Source: DAISKN01 sp963716925 (GTDB lineage: Bacteria > Acidobacteriota > Vicinamibacteria > Marinacidobacterales > SMYC01). From it: 64,000 nucleotides of DNA. How positions within the stretch are numbered: the first letter of the stretch is position 1; each line of letters opens with the position of its first letter. The stretch covers positions 682,001 to 746,000 of the forward strand of contig CAVQUX010000010.1 of assembly GCA_963716925.1 (NCBI GenBank), read 5' to 3'. A model generated the notes under the pieces. That model ran no database searches. It was not told the origin of the DNA and saw nothing but the letters and a program-made list of their open reading frames with translations. A program made the position numbers and the translations under genes. This document shows positions 37,301 to 43,338 of this stretch, in pieces.

Positions 37301-39665
37301 CGACGGGGTCGAACGTCTGGTCGTCGAGAAAGCCGCCCCAGCGGGAGTAGATCTTGTCCTTGGCCCGCGGGTCGGCGTCGAAGTACAGCTCCCAGTCCCA
37401 TCGCTCCTTCGGAATCTCGGTGATGGCGTCGACCTTCGCGAGGATGTTCTCCCAGTAGTGCTCGAGGTCGGGCGCCTTCGGCAGAATGCAGCTCATCCCG
37501 ACGATGGCTACCGCGCTCGGGCGCTCCTCGTGCTCGGGACGGAGCTCGACGTGGCTCGCCCCCCGCAGCGATTCGATGCGACCGGTAGCGCCGAGGGACA
37601 CGTCCCGATGGAGCTCCTCGATGCGGCAGGTCCGGCTTCGGAGCGCCGCGACCTGCCCGATCATGTACATTCCCCGCGCGCGCTGCTCGTCGGCCATAAC
37701 CTCGACGAACTTCCTGTCCCGCTCGTCTTCGTGAATCGGCTCATTCGGCGGTTTCGCACCCTCCGGGCCTGCGATATCCACGGGAGACCCGTTCCGGTCG
37801 ATTCCCTTGGACGCGACCCGCAGCCGCCCGATGTTGAGCATCTCGAGCGCGTCTCGAATCTCTTCGGAGGAGCGACCCTCGCGGAGGAGCTTCCTCTTCT
37901 CCTCCTGGAACGAGCGCGCGAACGGAGTCTCGGCGCAGCGGGTCGAGTGGCCCGGCCCCGTCTCGAGGGTGACCGTCCGGTCGCACTCGATCGCCACCTC
38001 CTGGAAGCCCTTCACGATCGCGCCCGACTCCACCGCCTCCTCGGTGAACAGGTAGGCGGTACCGAGGAGGACCCCGATCTTCATCCCCCGTTCCGCGAGC
38101 GGCGCCGCCATCGCGGCCACCATCGAAGCGGAAACCGCGTCGTGAATTCCGCCGGCGAAGAGCACGTGGCAGTCGCCCGAATCCCCGGCGGGCACCGCGT
38201 CGAGGAGCTTGTCGATCATGGAGTTCCAGAGCACGAAGCTCGAACGCGGCCCGACGTGGCCGCCGCACTCCTTGCCCTCGAACACGAAGCGTCTGGCGCC
38301 GTCCTTGAGGAAGAGCTCGAGCAGACCGGGCGAAGGGACGTGGAGGTACGTCGCCGTGCCATCCGCCGAGAGTCCCCGGGCCTGGTCGGGCCGGCCGCCG
38401 GCGATGAGCGCGAACGGAGGACGGTACTTTCGAATGACTTCGAGCTGCTCTTGGCGAAGCTCGAGAGGAACGAACCCGAGGATGCCGACGCCCCACGAGA
38501 GATCGCCGAGCTTCTGCTTCGTCTCGGCGAGCAGTTGCTCGACCTCGGGTGCCCGCATCAGCGCCAGAGCGAGAAACGGGAGCCCTCCACCTTCGGCCAC
38601 CCGGAGAGCGAACTCCGCTCGGTCGCTCACACGGGTCATCGGTCCCTGAACGACCGGGTAGCGGGTGCGGTGCGATCGCGCGAGCGGGCTCTCGAGCCCC
38701 AGGGGTGCGAGATTGGCCGCGGAGCGCAGGTGCCCGTCGATCGATTCCCGAGTCGCCTGAAGCACCCCCGCCACCGTCACGTACTTCCTTCCGAGCGTAT
38801 CCGCGAAAGCTGCGTCCTGACCGAGGGGCCAGAGGTCGCCCGCGCCCCAGCCTGCCCGCTCCTCGACCAGGTTGCGGAAACGGGCGCGCGCTTCCTCTTT
38901 GGAGCCGCTGGCCGAATCCATCGCAATCGCGAGGGCCGCGACCTCGTCGATTCCCCGCGCGCCTCCGGATCGCGAGAAGACCCGGAACGAGACCCCCATG
39001 TCGCCGCCCCCGACGACCGTGGTCTCGCTCCCGTCCATTGCTCGAATGGCTTTTCGAACGGCGTCGCCGACCGAGCTTTCCCTCGTCAGGAGAAGCTGCG
39101 AGTCGAGAACCACTCCCGAAGCACCCGCGGCGGCGCAGGCGGACGCGGTGTGGAGCCCGATCCCGCCGCGCACCCATACCGGAAGACCGGACGAGGCCAA
39201 CTCGGAGAGGATTCTCTGCAGGAGAACGAAAGCCGTCTCCTCGCCCACCCATCCGCCCGACTCGTGCCCCTTTACTATGAAGCCGTCGACGCCCGCCTTG
39301 ACGCCGGCCTCCGCCGTTCGAGCGTCCGTCACTTCGAGCATGACCTGAAGGCCGCGGCTCTTCAGTCCTCGAATCGTTCCGCCGAACTTCCCCGGATCTT
39401 CGGCCGAAAGCACGACGTAGTCGATTTCCTCGGGCAGCGCCTCGGCGACGCGCGTGAGGAAATCGGAATCGACGTCGCTCAGACGAACTCCCGCGCCTCG
39501 TTTTGCGAACCGAGCGAGCTTCCGGACTGCCTCCATCGCGGAGGCGCCGTCTCTCGAATGTCCCAGATCGAGGATCCCAATCTCTCCGGCCCGGCAGGCC
39601 GCGACGGCGATTGCCGGGTCGTCGAGCCCGGAGGGCGTGAGGGCTATCAGTCTGAACGATTCCAT
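31371..39665 (-). CDS. Pfa-like megasynthase: NMO/ER-like x2 - KS - AT - ACP - KR - DH
   Basis: 2764 aa. Residues ~1-230 and ~330-640 are two nitronate-monooxygenase-like TIM-barrel halves (GHESGGWVG near 133 and GKECGGHVGP near 464). The second resembles the stand-alone PfaD enoyl reductase. KS ~718-1165 (Cys 909 in DAACASSL; FEAHGTGTVVGD; SMIGHTKATAG). AT ~1278-1610 (FLFPGQGSQYP, GHSYGEYVA). ACP ~1790-1870 with LGIDSIKRVEIL. KR ~1905-2425 (GGARGITAEV; Tyr 2346 and Asn 2350 in QFDYAGANE). DH ~2447-2750 (His 2483 in DHRIDGSEVLP). All key residues look intact. It would carry out full reductive cycles and make a polyene or saturated chain. It is 7 bp ahead of the second synthase. Confidence 0.92.
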   Translation of the reverse strand: MESFRLIALTPSGLDDPAIAVAACRAGEIGILDLGHSRDGASAMEAVRKLARFAKRGAGVRLSDVDSDFLTRVAEALPEEIDYVVLSAEDPGKFGGTIRGLKSRGLQVMLEVTDARTAEAGVKAGVDGFIVKGHESGGWVGEETAFVLLQRILSELASSGLPVWVRGGIGLHTASACAAAGASGVVLDSQLLLTRESSVGDAVRKAIRAMDGSETTVVGGGDMGVSFRVFSRSGGARGIDEVAALAIAMDSASGSKEEARARFRNLVEERAGWGAGDLWPLGQDAAFADTLGRKYVTVAGVLQATRESIDGHLRSAANLAPLGLESPLARSHRTRYPVVQGPMTRVSDRAEFALRVAEGGGLPFLALALMRAPEVEQLLAETKQKLGDLSWGVGILGFVPLELRQEQLEVIRKYRPPFALIAGGRPDQARGLSADGTATYLHVPSPGLLELFLKDGARRFVFEGKECGGHVGPRSSFVLWNSMIDKLLDAVPAGDSGDCHVLFAGGIHDAVSASMVAAMAAPLAERGMKIGVLLGTAYLFTEEAVESGAIVKGFQEVAIECDRTVTLETGPGHSTRCAETPFARSFQEEKRKLLREGRSSEEIRDALEMLNIGRLRVASKGIDRNGSPVDIAGPEGAKPPNEPIHEDERDRKFVEVMADEQRARGMYMIGQVAALRSRTCRIEELHRDVSLGATGRIESLRGASHVELRPEHEERPSAVAIVGMSCILPKAPDLEHYWENILAKVDAITEIPKERWDWELYFDADPRAKDKIYSRWGGFLDDQTFDPVEFGMPPNSLKSVDPMQLLALKAARLAIEDAGYGERPFDRSRTSVILGASGGTGDLGAGYLLRSSLPLVVGTQAPSLIERTNGLLPEWTEDSFAGLLLNVAAGRIANRFDFGGVNYVVDAACASSLAAVHLAVRELETHSSDMVLVGGVDTTQNPFGYLCFSKTRALSPTGRARTFDAEADGIAISEGIGMLVLKRLEDAERDGDRVYAVIRGTGGSSDGRAKGMTAPRPEGQVAALKRAYRKAGVSPTTVGLFEAHGTGTVVGDRSEALALTTVLDEAGAGPRSAAVGSVKSMIGHTKATAGVASLVKVALALHHKILPPTLGVTAPSPGARLDDGPLYVNSETRPWVHASDHPRRAGVSSFGFGGTNFHAVLEEYTQDVAPPRTMVRSWPTEIVLIAGRSREEIAARIDRMSIAAREKGASLLDLAYGAWTESERAERDSSELLRLAIVAGSVSDLAVKLEAARKGIEGDSLRDARGIYFSATPGRGSVAFLFPGQGSQYPNMLRDLAVHFPEVRECFEAADRTLEGSFEEPLSRFVFPPPAFGPNQSQEQQKSLTRTHVAQPALGAADAALSGLLGSLGVAPDMVAGHSYGEYVALYAAGVFDFETLCRLSVARGKSIIEAASADLGGMAAADASPAEVSAAIQSLPPDGKVWLSNFNSPRQTILSGSDEGIEAAVERLSAAGIRARALPVACAFHSPIVAPARKKFAEFLAGVEFRTPRKPVYSNVTAGPYPERSGSIRDILADHLEKPVLFADQVRAMYDAGARLFVEVGPRNVLTGLSDQILEGLPHVAVAMDVAGRSGLTQLQHGLGILAAEGVPVSLHRLFAGRMGSTGESRKNAGEASPTTWIVNGSRARRSSEPRQQAAMPPVSVSFVEPGAVPAAAPEPAAPSPALPRTPPGATGVAPTVSARAAAGDSASQAMLDFQNVMNRFLETQRSVMSSYLRGSAGQVASDVEMRAPEAPVAASSPAPEPLEAAVQVRQTPAPPAVEAVTPSVPAGRDKLEAQLLEIVSERTGYPPDMLGLDVDIEAELGIDSIKRVEILGTVQRTCLPEGSLREDAMEQLNGIKTLRGIVDWLEGAAGSSNGASARPSPTASGAGTGEAAKVARVATIESSRLSRGTLQLVDRPLAGGGDAGWKAESGTLLVTEDTRGVARELVALVRERGGRAVLLRPRTSPQSAEGPQVEIDLTDPTAVDALLSSVREREGALCGLVHLAPWSASSSTLPEDLAGWKKQLAIDVKGFFYIARSIARDLERQVASGAPAWCVASMPTNGGEAPRLSFAGHAALRGMAKTLALEWSGAHCASIEIESSESPQAVARRILQELATKDPAVEVVYQGARRTARLPKLAPLAPREKPEMELGSESVILLVGGARGITAEVAVDLAGRYRSTFLLWGRVPVPAREESKATRALSSPQELKAALIAQAESRGEAATLPVIESRYQQLLKEREVRRTIERIEAAGGRAIYRAVDIRSESDVAAALSEQGRIDVVVHGAGVIEDKLVAQKSPESFDRVFDTKVDGAFVLAKRLARAGVQSFAFFASAAGTFGNRGQFDYAGANEVLGELAEQLNRELPSRVFSISWGPWEKTGMVSAELRREFEKRGVELIPVAEGCRLFDAELRNGGASDAQVVIGGGSWSASKEAEPPPSTAVAKPSAKVWLPLVRDAVLSNGGNVVRARRWLDPSKDLYLTDHRIDGSEVLPMAVASELMAEVVQNAWPELQVSGVRELQMLQGVVLAGSPLEVSVVARPQVEASYDRPGGVPGVDVHVELRDAEGTGKPHYRAIIELSDRLPEAPLFEVGSLGSLPSFEGGVEKAYRQWLFHGPLLQGITHIEGLGALGVAATLQPSPPGRCLKGVTSGEWLIDPVVFDSGLQLFLLWARANVDKTPLPSRFTRLRRYAPIGDGPIRCYLRVLEKSRDPVFYIDVHFVGADGRLLWSLEEMEGVCTRALNRLGGSWLVQDPGLLVAGKSTGPV

Positions 39666-39815
39666 TCGATGATCACCTATGAGGTCAGGGCCCGTCAGAG
39701 AGGCCCGGGGGCGGGCTCACCAAGTCTGCGTCGGCCGCGATTCCCAATCGAAACTACACGACTTCTACAATGTCTTCGTTACACGTTCTTGAAATTCTCT
39801 CGCCGCCGGGTGGTT

Positions 39816-39870
39816 GGAGAAACCCCGCATCAACTAAACCCCGCCCCGTCGTTCACGGGGGTGTACGCCC
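39816..39870 (-). promoter_or_regulatory. Conserved leader box, copy A
   Basis: On the minus strand: GGGCGTAC, then GAACGACGGGGCGGGG, then GATGCGGGGTTTCT. The order matches copies B (42912-42967) and C (13646-13712). It ends about 150 nt before the 39665 start, the same distance as copy B from its gene. In this copy CCCCGT/ACGGGG forms a 6-bp stem, which the other copies do not keep. Confidence 0.55.
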
Positions 39871-40212
39871 GAAGGCTCGGAGCGTTTCGAATAGAAGCGA
39901 TACTACCCGAGTTCCTATCCGATCAGAAAATAGCCCGTCGTACCGGAAGCGTCTCCAGGTTGCGACCTTTTCCCCCATCGAACCACGACTTTCTCGAAAG
40001 CGTGTCCACGCGCTCCACCCACGAAACGGTCAGCTGACTGCTGTTCCGCACGTCGATAGACCCTGCACTACGAACTTTTGGCTGGTTGGGAGCCATCCAA
40101 GGCGGCTTTATTTGTATTCTAGGGTCCCGCCGTTGTCAAGGGCAAAGTCCGGGCATGCCGTCTGGCCCTAAGGCACGGCGGCACTTTTCTAGATGCGAGG
40201 TCGGTTTTTCCG
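39841..40212 (-). repeat. Promoter/leader cassette, copy A
   Basis: Matches 42935-43305 in the same orientation. The best block, 40011-40072, has only scattered single mismatches and contains GGTCAGCTGACTG and CGTCGATAGACCCTGCACTA. Another conserved block contains the small inverted repeat CTTTCTCGAAAG. The match extends through the -35 region and beyond it (CACTTTTCTA, TGCGAGGTCG). Similarity fades toward the gene starts. Confidence 0.85.
40111..40139 (-). promoter_or_regulatory. Sigma70-type promoter for the Pfa-like operon
   Basis: On the minus strand TTTGCCC then TTGACA (40134-40139), a 17-bp spacer and TACAAA (40111-40116). It is the strongest promoter candidate of the window. The leader to ATG 39665 would be about 440 nt. 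Confidence 0.7.
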
Positions 40213-40314
40213 CCTTTGCGTCACAGGCGCGCTCTGGGTAGGGATTCCCTTCGGCCACATCATTAGTCGCCATTAGTGCCGTCCGCCCCTCCCGTGGGTC
40301 GACCGGGCCCTCGG

Positions 40315-40512
40315 CGGCGCGCCGGGAATGTCGGTCGCGGTGGTCGTCGCCGGCCGGATCGCTGGGCGCGGGATTCGGCCCGGCCGACGTCTAGAACGAA
40401 GTCGAAGCCGGTCCCGACGCCGTGTACCGAATCGCTTCGATCTCGAAGCCCATCTCCGCCACTGCGATCCTGCAGCTCGTAGAGGAGGGAAGCTCTCGAT
40501 CGACGATCCAGT
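40315..40512 (+). pseudogene. Relic of a serine-hydrolase (beta-lactamase family) gene
   Basis: About 200 bp closely match the 5' part of the serine-hydrolase gene at 46819-47881 (its bases ~46935-47133): ATGTCGGTCGCGGT, GCTTCGATCTCGAAGCCCAT and GATCGACGATCC are shared. The codons corresponding to D-V-E-N-E contain a TAG stop at 40392-40394, and several indels are present. It has no start and ends abruptly at a junction with unrelated sequence. It is therefore a fragment left by duplication and decay, not a gene. Confidence 0.75.
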
Positions 40513-40602
40513 GAGGAAGGTGGTGGTGACACCGTTCTTGGTCATGGAGAGGGTATTGCCATTTGGGTCAATGGCAACAAAGCTCCGGTTCCGAAGAGAC
40601 CG
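40512..40602 (-). pseudogene. Possible relic of an RHS/YD-repeat protein
   Basis: On the minus strand a short frame reads AIDPNGNTLSMTKNGVTTT, which has the D-x-N-G-N and G-x-x-x-T-x-Y-like rhythm of YD/RHS repeats. It covers about one repeat unit only, and the flanks show no continuation. Confidence 0.35.
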
Positions 40603-40729
40603 AAGCGCACCTGAAGGAAGGATTTCGAGGCGGGCGGGAAGCTGGAGCAGGGCGGGATCAGTCGTCGGGCGACTGGAAGCCGATGCGGCGGGTCGATTTC
40701 GACGGCGGCTTCATGGGAACAGCGAACGC

Positions 40730-42760
40730 TTACGCCCGAAGTCCGCCGATTCGCTCGACACTTGTCTCGACGGATGGCGGTGCAGTCTTTTCGACTGGAA
40801 TGAACCCGCGCAACTCCTGTTCTACGGCACGCAGGATGTCATCTGAAAGGCTTCGCAACCTGATCTTCACTTGTCCGTCCGTCAGCCCCGCCATGTCAGC
40901 AGAAGTCTCCCCATGCCCATTTTGCCCTACGTCGCTCAAACAGTTCGCGTTCTCTTTTGCAATGGTGCGATCGCACAACTCGTGCAGGAACGAGCGGTGG
41001 TGTTCCTCGAAATTCCGAAAGCTCAGCCCCCAGCGAGTGATGAAATCGTAAACGACCTCGACCAACGCGTCATGGAGACGGCTCTTATCGGCCAGGCCGA
41101 CATACACGCGTGTATGAAGCTCCGGGAAGATCGTCCTATAAGGCTTGCGGAATTGCTCGGGCACGAAGAACACCTGCTCGGCCATTCGAAGCTTCCCAGC
41201 TCCCGCTATTTCCCAGCGAATCTGCGAGTCGATTTCCTCTAGCCACAACGGTAGTTTCTCTTTTTCGAAATACTGACGAGAAATCATACGGGTCACACGT
41301 CCTACCATCGAAGGGGCATGACGTTTCGTGTAGACCAGCAGCCGAAGCGTCGTCGATCTCGCTTCCTTGTCCATGGTAAACAGGAACACCTTAAGGTAGG
41401 TCCACTTCGTTCTCCACGAAACGCGCTGACGTTGCTGGCCAGGATGACGCTGCACTAAAGAGATAAATTTCTTGACGCGTGCTTCGAAATTGCGCCAATC
41501 TCTGACGCGCTCCACGAGATTCCGAAAACCCGTCAGAAGCTCTGCCCTGGTCATCTGCGTGGGAATAATGTTGGTGTGGCCGCAGATATCATTACCGAAG
41601 TCCGCTGGGCTGGAGTCGACTATCCGTCCTTCCTTGTGAAGCCGCACCCAGAGCTTTGTGCCGGTGGGTGCCTTCAGTACATTTACCGAAGGATTGGGAA
41701 TGCCCGTATCCTGCAGGAATTCGAAGTGACGATCGAAGATGGTCTCGTCATCGTGGTCGAAGCCGACGATCATGCCCCCGGAGACGATGATGCCATAACT
41801 ATGGACCTTCTTCACGGCCTCCGCTATATCGACCCGATAGTTCTGCGGTTTATTGGTCTCCTTGAGACTATCGATATTGGTCGACTCGATACCGATGAAC
41901 ACAGCGAGAAAGTTGGCTTCGGCAAGCAACTCCAGGAACTCGTCATCGGCGGCGACATTGAGACTGATTTGCGTGAAGAAAAAAACCGGCCGCGGAGACG
42001 ATCGGTTCTGCGAAACTAGACCTCTCAGGAGAGCCTTGCCATATGCCGGGTTCCCGATAAAGTTGTCATCACAAAAAAAGATGGTGTCGGCTCCCAGCTG
42101 CCTTAGCTCTTGGACCTCCCGCAGCACCTGCTCTATCGACTTGTGGCGCGCCTGTCGCCCATAGATATAGATGACGTCGCAGAACTCACAGTCGAATGGA
42201 CAGCCTCGGGTCGACTGAACGCCGGCCACGCGGTAACTACTCATATCGACTTTGTCCCAGCGAGGCATTGGGGATTCTTGCATGTCTATCTTGCTCACCT
42301 GACGGTACTCGTCTCGATGTTCTCCTTGTTCCCACTCCTGCAAGAACCGCGGCCAGATATGCTCCGCCTCCCCGATAAACAAGATGTCGAAGTCGTTTCG
42401 GTATGCCTCGGGCTCAGTCGAGACGCCAGGGCCTCCCACAACTACTTTAATCCCCCAGCCGCGAAACAACTGTCCGAGCTCCTTCATGCGGGTAGTGTGC
42501 GTGATGTAGCCAGTCACGCCAACCAAATCGTAATCTTTAGCGAGATCCGTGCGCTCACTGATTGGCCCAAGCAGACCCTCGTCCCAGATGTCGACATTGA
42601 AATGCGGCGGGGTAAGGGCGGCAACGGTGGCCAGACCTAGCGGAGTCATGAAGGCTCCCCCCCCTAGTTCTTTTCTAAACTTCTCCCGACCGGAACCAGC
42701 TGGTGAGGTTCTCGTTTGTTCGGGGTAGTAGTCGGGGGCAACCAGAAGGATATTTTTCAT
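40730..42760 (-). CDS. B12-binding radical SAM protein
   Basis: 676 aa from ATG 42760, chosen because GGAGAG lies four bases upstream; an ATG at 42772 overlaps that site. Residues ~1-150 form a cobalamin-binding Rossmann-like domain (GVTGYITHT, VVVGGPGVSTEPEAY, ILFIGEAE). The radical SAM core follows with CPFDCEFC (Cys 187, 191, 194) and FFCDDNFIGN. The C-terminal ~250 residues resemble the DUF4070 region of this class. Such enzymes methylate unactivated carbons or rearrange lipids and antibiotics. Codon use is clearly less GC-rich than in neighbours, suggesting transfer. It lies between the two leader cassettes and has cassette B as its own upstream region. Confidence 0.88.
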   Translation of the reverse strand: MKNILLVAPDYYPEQTRTSPAGSGREKFRKELGGGAFMTPLGLATVAALTPPHFNVDIWDEGLLGPISERTDLAKDYDLVGVTGYITHTTRMKELGQLFRGWGIKVVVGGPGVSTEPEAYRNDFDILFIGEAEHIWPRFLQEWEQGEHRDEYRQVSKIDMQESPMPRWDKVDMSSYRVAGVQSTRGCPFDCEFCDVIYIYGRQARHKSIEQVLREVQELRQLGADTIFFCDDNFIGNPAYGKALLRGLVSQNRSSPRPVFFFTQISLNVAADDEFLELLAEANFLAVFIGIESTNIDSLKETNKPQNYRVDIAEAVKKVHSYGIIVSGGMIVGFDHDDETIFDRHFEFLQDTGIPNPSVNVLKAPTGTKLWVRLHKEGRIVDSSPADFGNDICGHTNIIPTQMTRAELLTGFRNLVERVRDWRNFEARVKKFISLVQRHPGQQRQRVSWRTKWTYLKVFLFTMDKEARSTTLRLLVYTKRHAPSMVGRVTRMISRQYFEKEKLPLWLEEIDSQIRWEIAGAGKLRMAEQVFFVPEQFRKPYRTIFPELHTRVYVGLADKSRLHDALVEVVYDFITRWGLSFRNFEEHHRSFLHELCDRTIAKENANCLSDVGQNGHGETSADMAGLTDGQVKIRLRSLSDDILRAVEQELRGFIPVEKTAPPSVETSVERIGGLRA

Positions 42761-42911
42761 GAGTCTCTCCATCGAAATCACAATACGGGGGGTTGCAAAT
42801 GTAACGACCCCCCTCGTGTGAACTGGCCGCCCCACGGTTGGGCGAAGCACAGAACGCTTTCCCGCGCGCGGACGATAGCAGGGATGCGGGACGAATGCAA
42901 GAGCGTACCGA

Positions 42912-42967
42912 AGGGAACCCGCATTCGCGTGAGCCCCCGCCCCGTCGTTCAACCGGTATCGACGCCC
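42912..42967 (-). promoter_or_regulatory. Conserved leader box, copy B
   Basis: On the minus strand: GGGCGTC, GAACGACGGGGCGGGGG, then AATGCGGGTTCC. It corresponds block by block to copies A and C and ends about 150 nt before ATG 42760. Confidence 0.5.
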
Positions 42968-43305
42968 AGGAGCTCGAGAACGTTTCGAACGGAAGCGACG
43001 GAAGCGACACTGCCCGGATTTCTATCCGCCTAGAAGAGCGCTCCTTATGCCTGAAGCTGCTCCAAGTTGCGACCTTTTTCCCACATCTAAGCTCGACTTT
43101 CTCGAAAGCGAGCCCACGCACTCCACCCACGAAACGGTCAGCTGACTGCTGCTCCGCACGTCGATAGACCCTGCACTACAAACTCTTCGCTGGTTGGGAG
43201 CCATCCAATTCTAGGGGTCCCGCCGTTGTCAAGGGCAAAGTCCGGACCGCCGACCGGCCCCGGCGGCACGGCCGCACTTTTCTATGTGCGAGGTCGATTT
43301 TCCGG
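42935..43305 (-). repeat. Promoter/leader cassette, copy B
   Basis: Same orientation and order as 39841-40212. Shared blocks include CCACCCACGAAACGGTCAGC, CTTTCTCGAAAG and GTTGTCAAGGGCAAAGTCCG. The main difference is the absence of a 16-nt stretch that in copy A contains the -10 box. Confidence 0.85.
43204..43232 (-). promoter_or_regulatory. Promoter with consensus -35 but poor -10
   Basis: On the minus strand TTTGCCC then TTGACA (43227-43232). At 17 bp spacing the next hexamer is ATTGGA, a poor -10. Compared with copy A, the 16 nt carrying TACAAA are missing here. This promoter may be weak or need an activator. Confidence 0.45.
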
Positions 43306-43338
43306 CTCGACCACCTTATTAGGGCGGTCCCGTACGGC

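Larger units (their letters stand above)
39666..40729. other. Intergenic region: leader/promoter cassette A and gene relics
   Basis: About 1.06 kb without an intact gene. From left to right: the untranslated leader of the 39665 gene with a conserved box (39816-39870), a repeat shared with 42.9-43.3 kb (39841-40212), a promoter (40111-40139), a serine-hydrolase relic (40315-40512) and a probable YD-repeat relic (40512-40602). Nothing recognisable remains up to 40729. Confidence 0.7.
42761..43338. other. Intergenic region: leader/promoter cassette B
   Basis: About 580 bp without a gene. It carries leader box B (42912-42967), the second copy of the promoter/leader cassette (42935-43305) and a weakened promoter (43204-43232). 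The remaining bases next to each gene show nothing recognisable. Confidence 0.7.

Noticed and set aside
35532..40037. A 1501-codon open frame on the plus strand opposite the megasynthase
   Set aside because: It is an antisense shadow of GC-rich coding DNA. The minus strand carries intact KS, AT, ACP, KR and NMO motifs across the same bases, and the plus-strand translation is low-complexity Arg/Pro/Gly-rich.
40328..40846. A 172-codon plus-strand open frame as a small gene
   Set aside because: It crosses the serine-hydrolase relic out of frame and then runs antisense into the end of the radical SAM gene.
13932..43232. Insertion-sequence ends as the explanation of the repeated cassettes
   Set aside because: No transposase, target-site duplication or terminal inverted repeats were seen; the conserved part coincides with promoter and leader instead.
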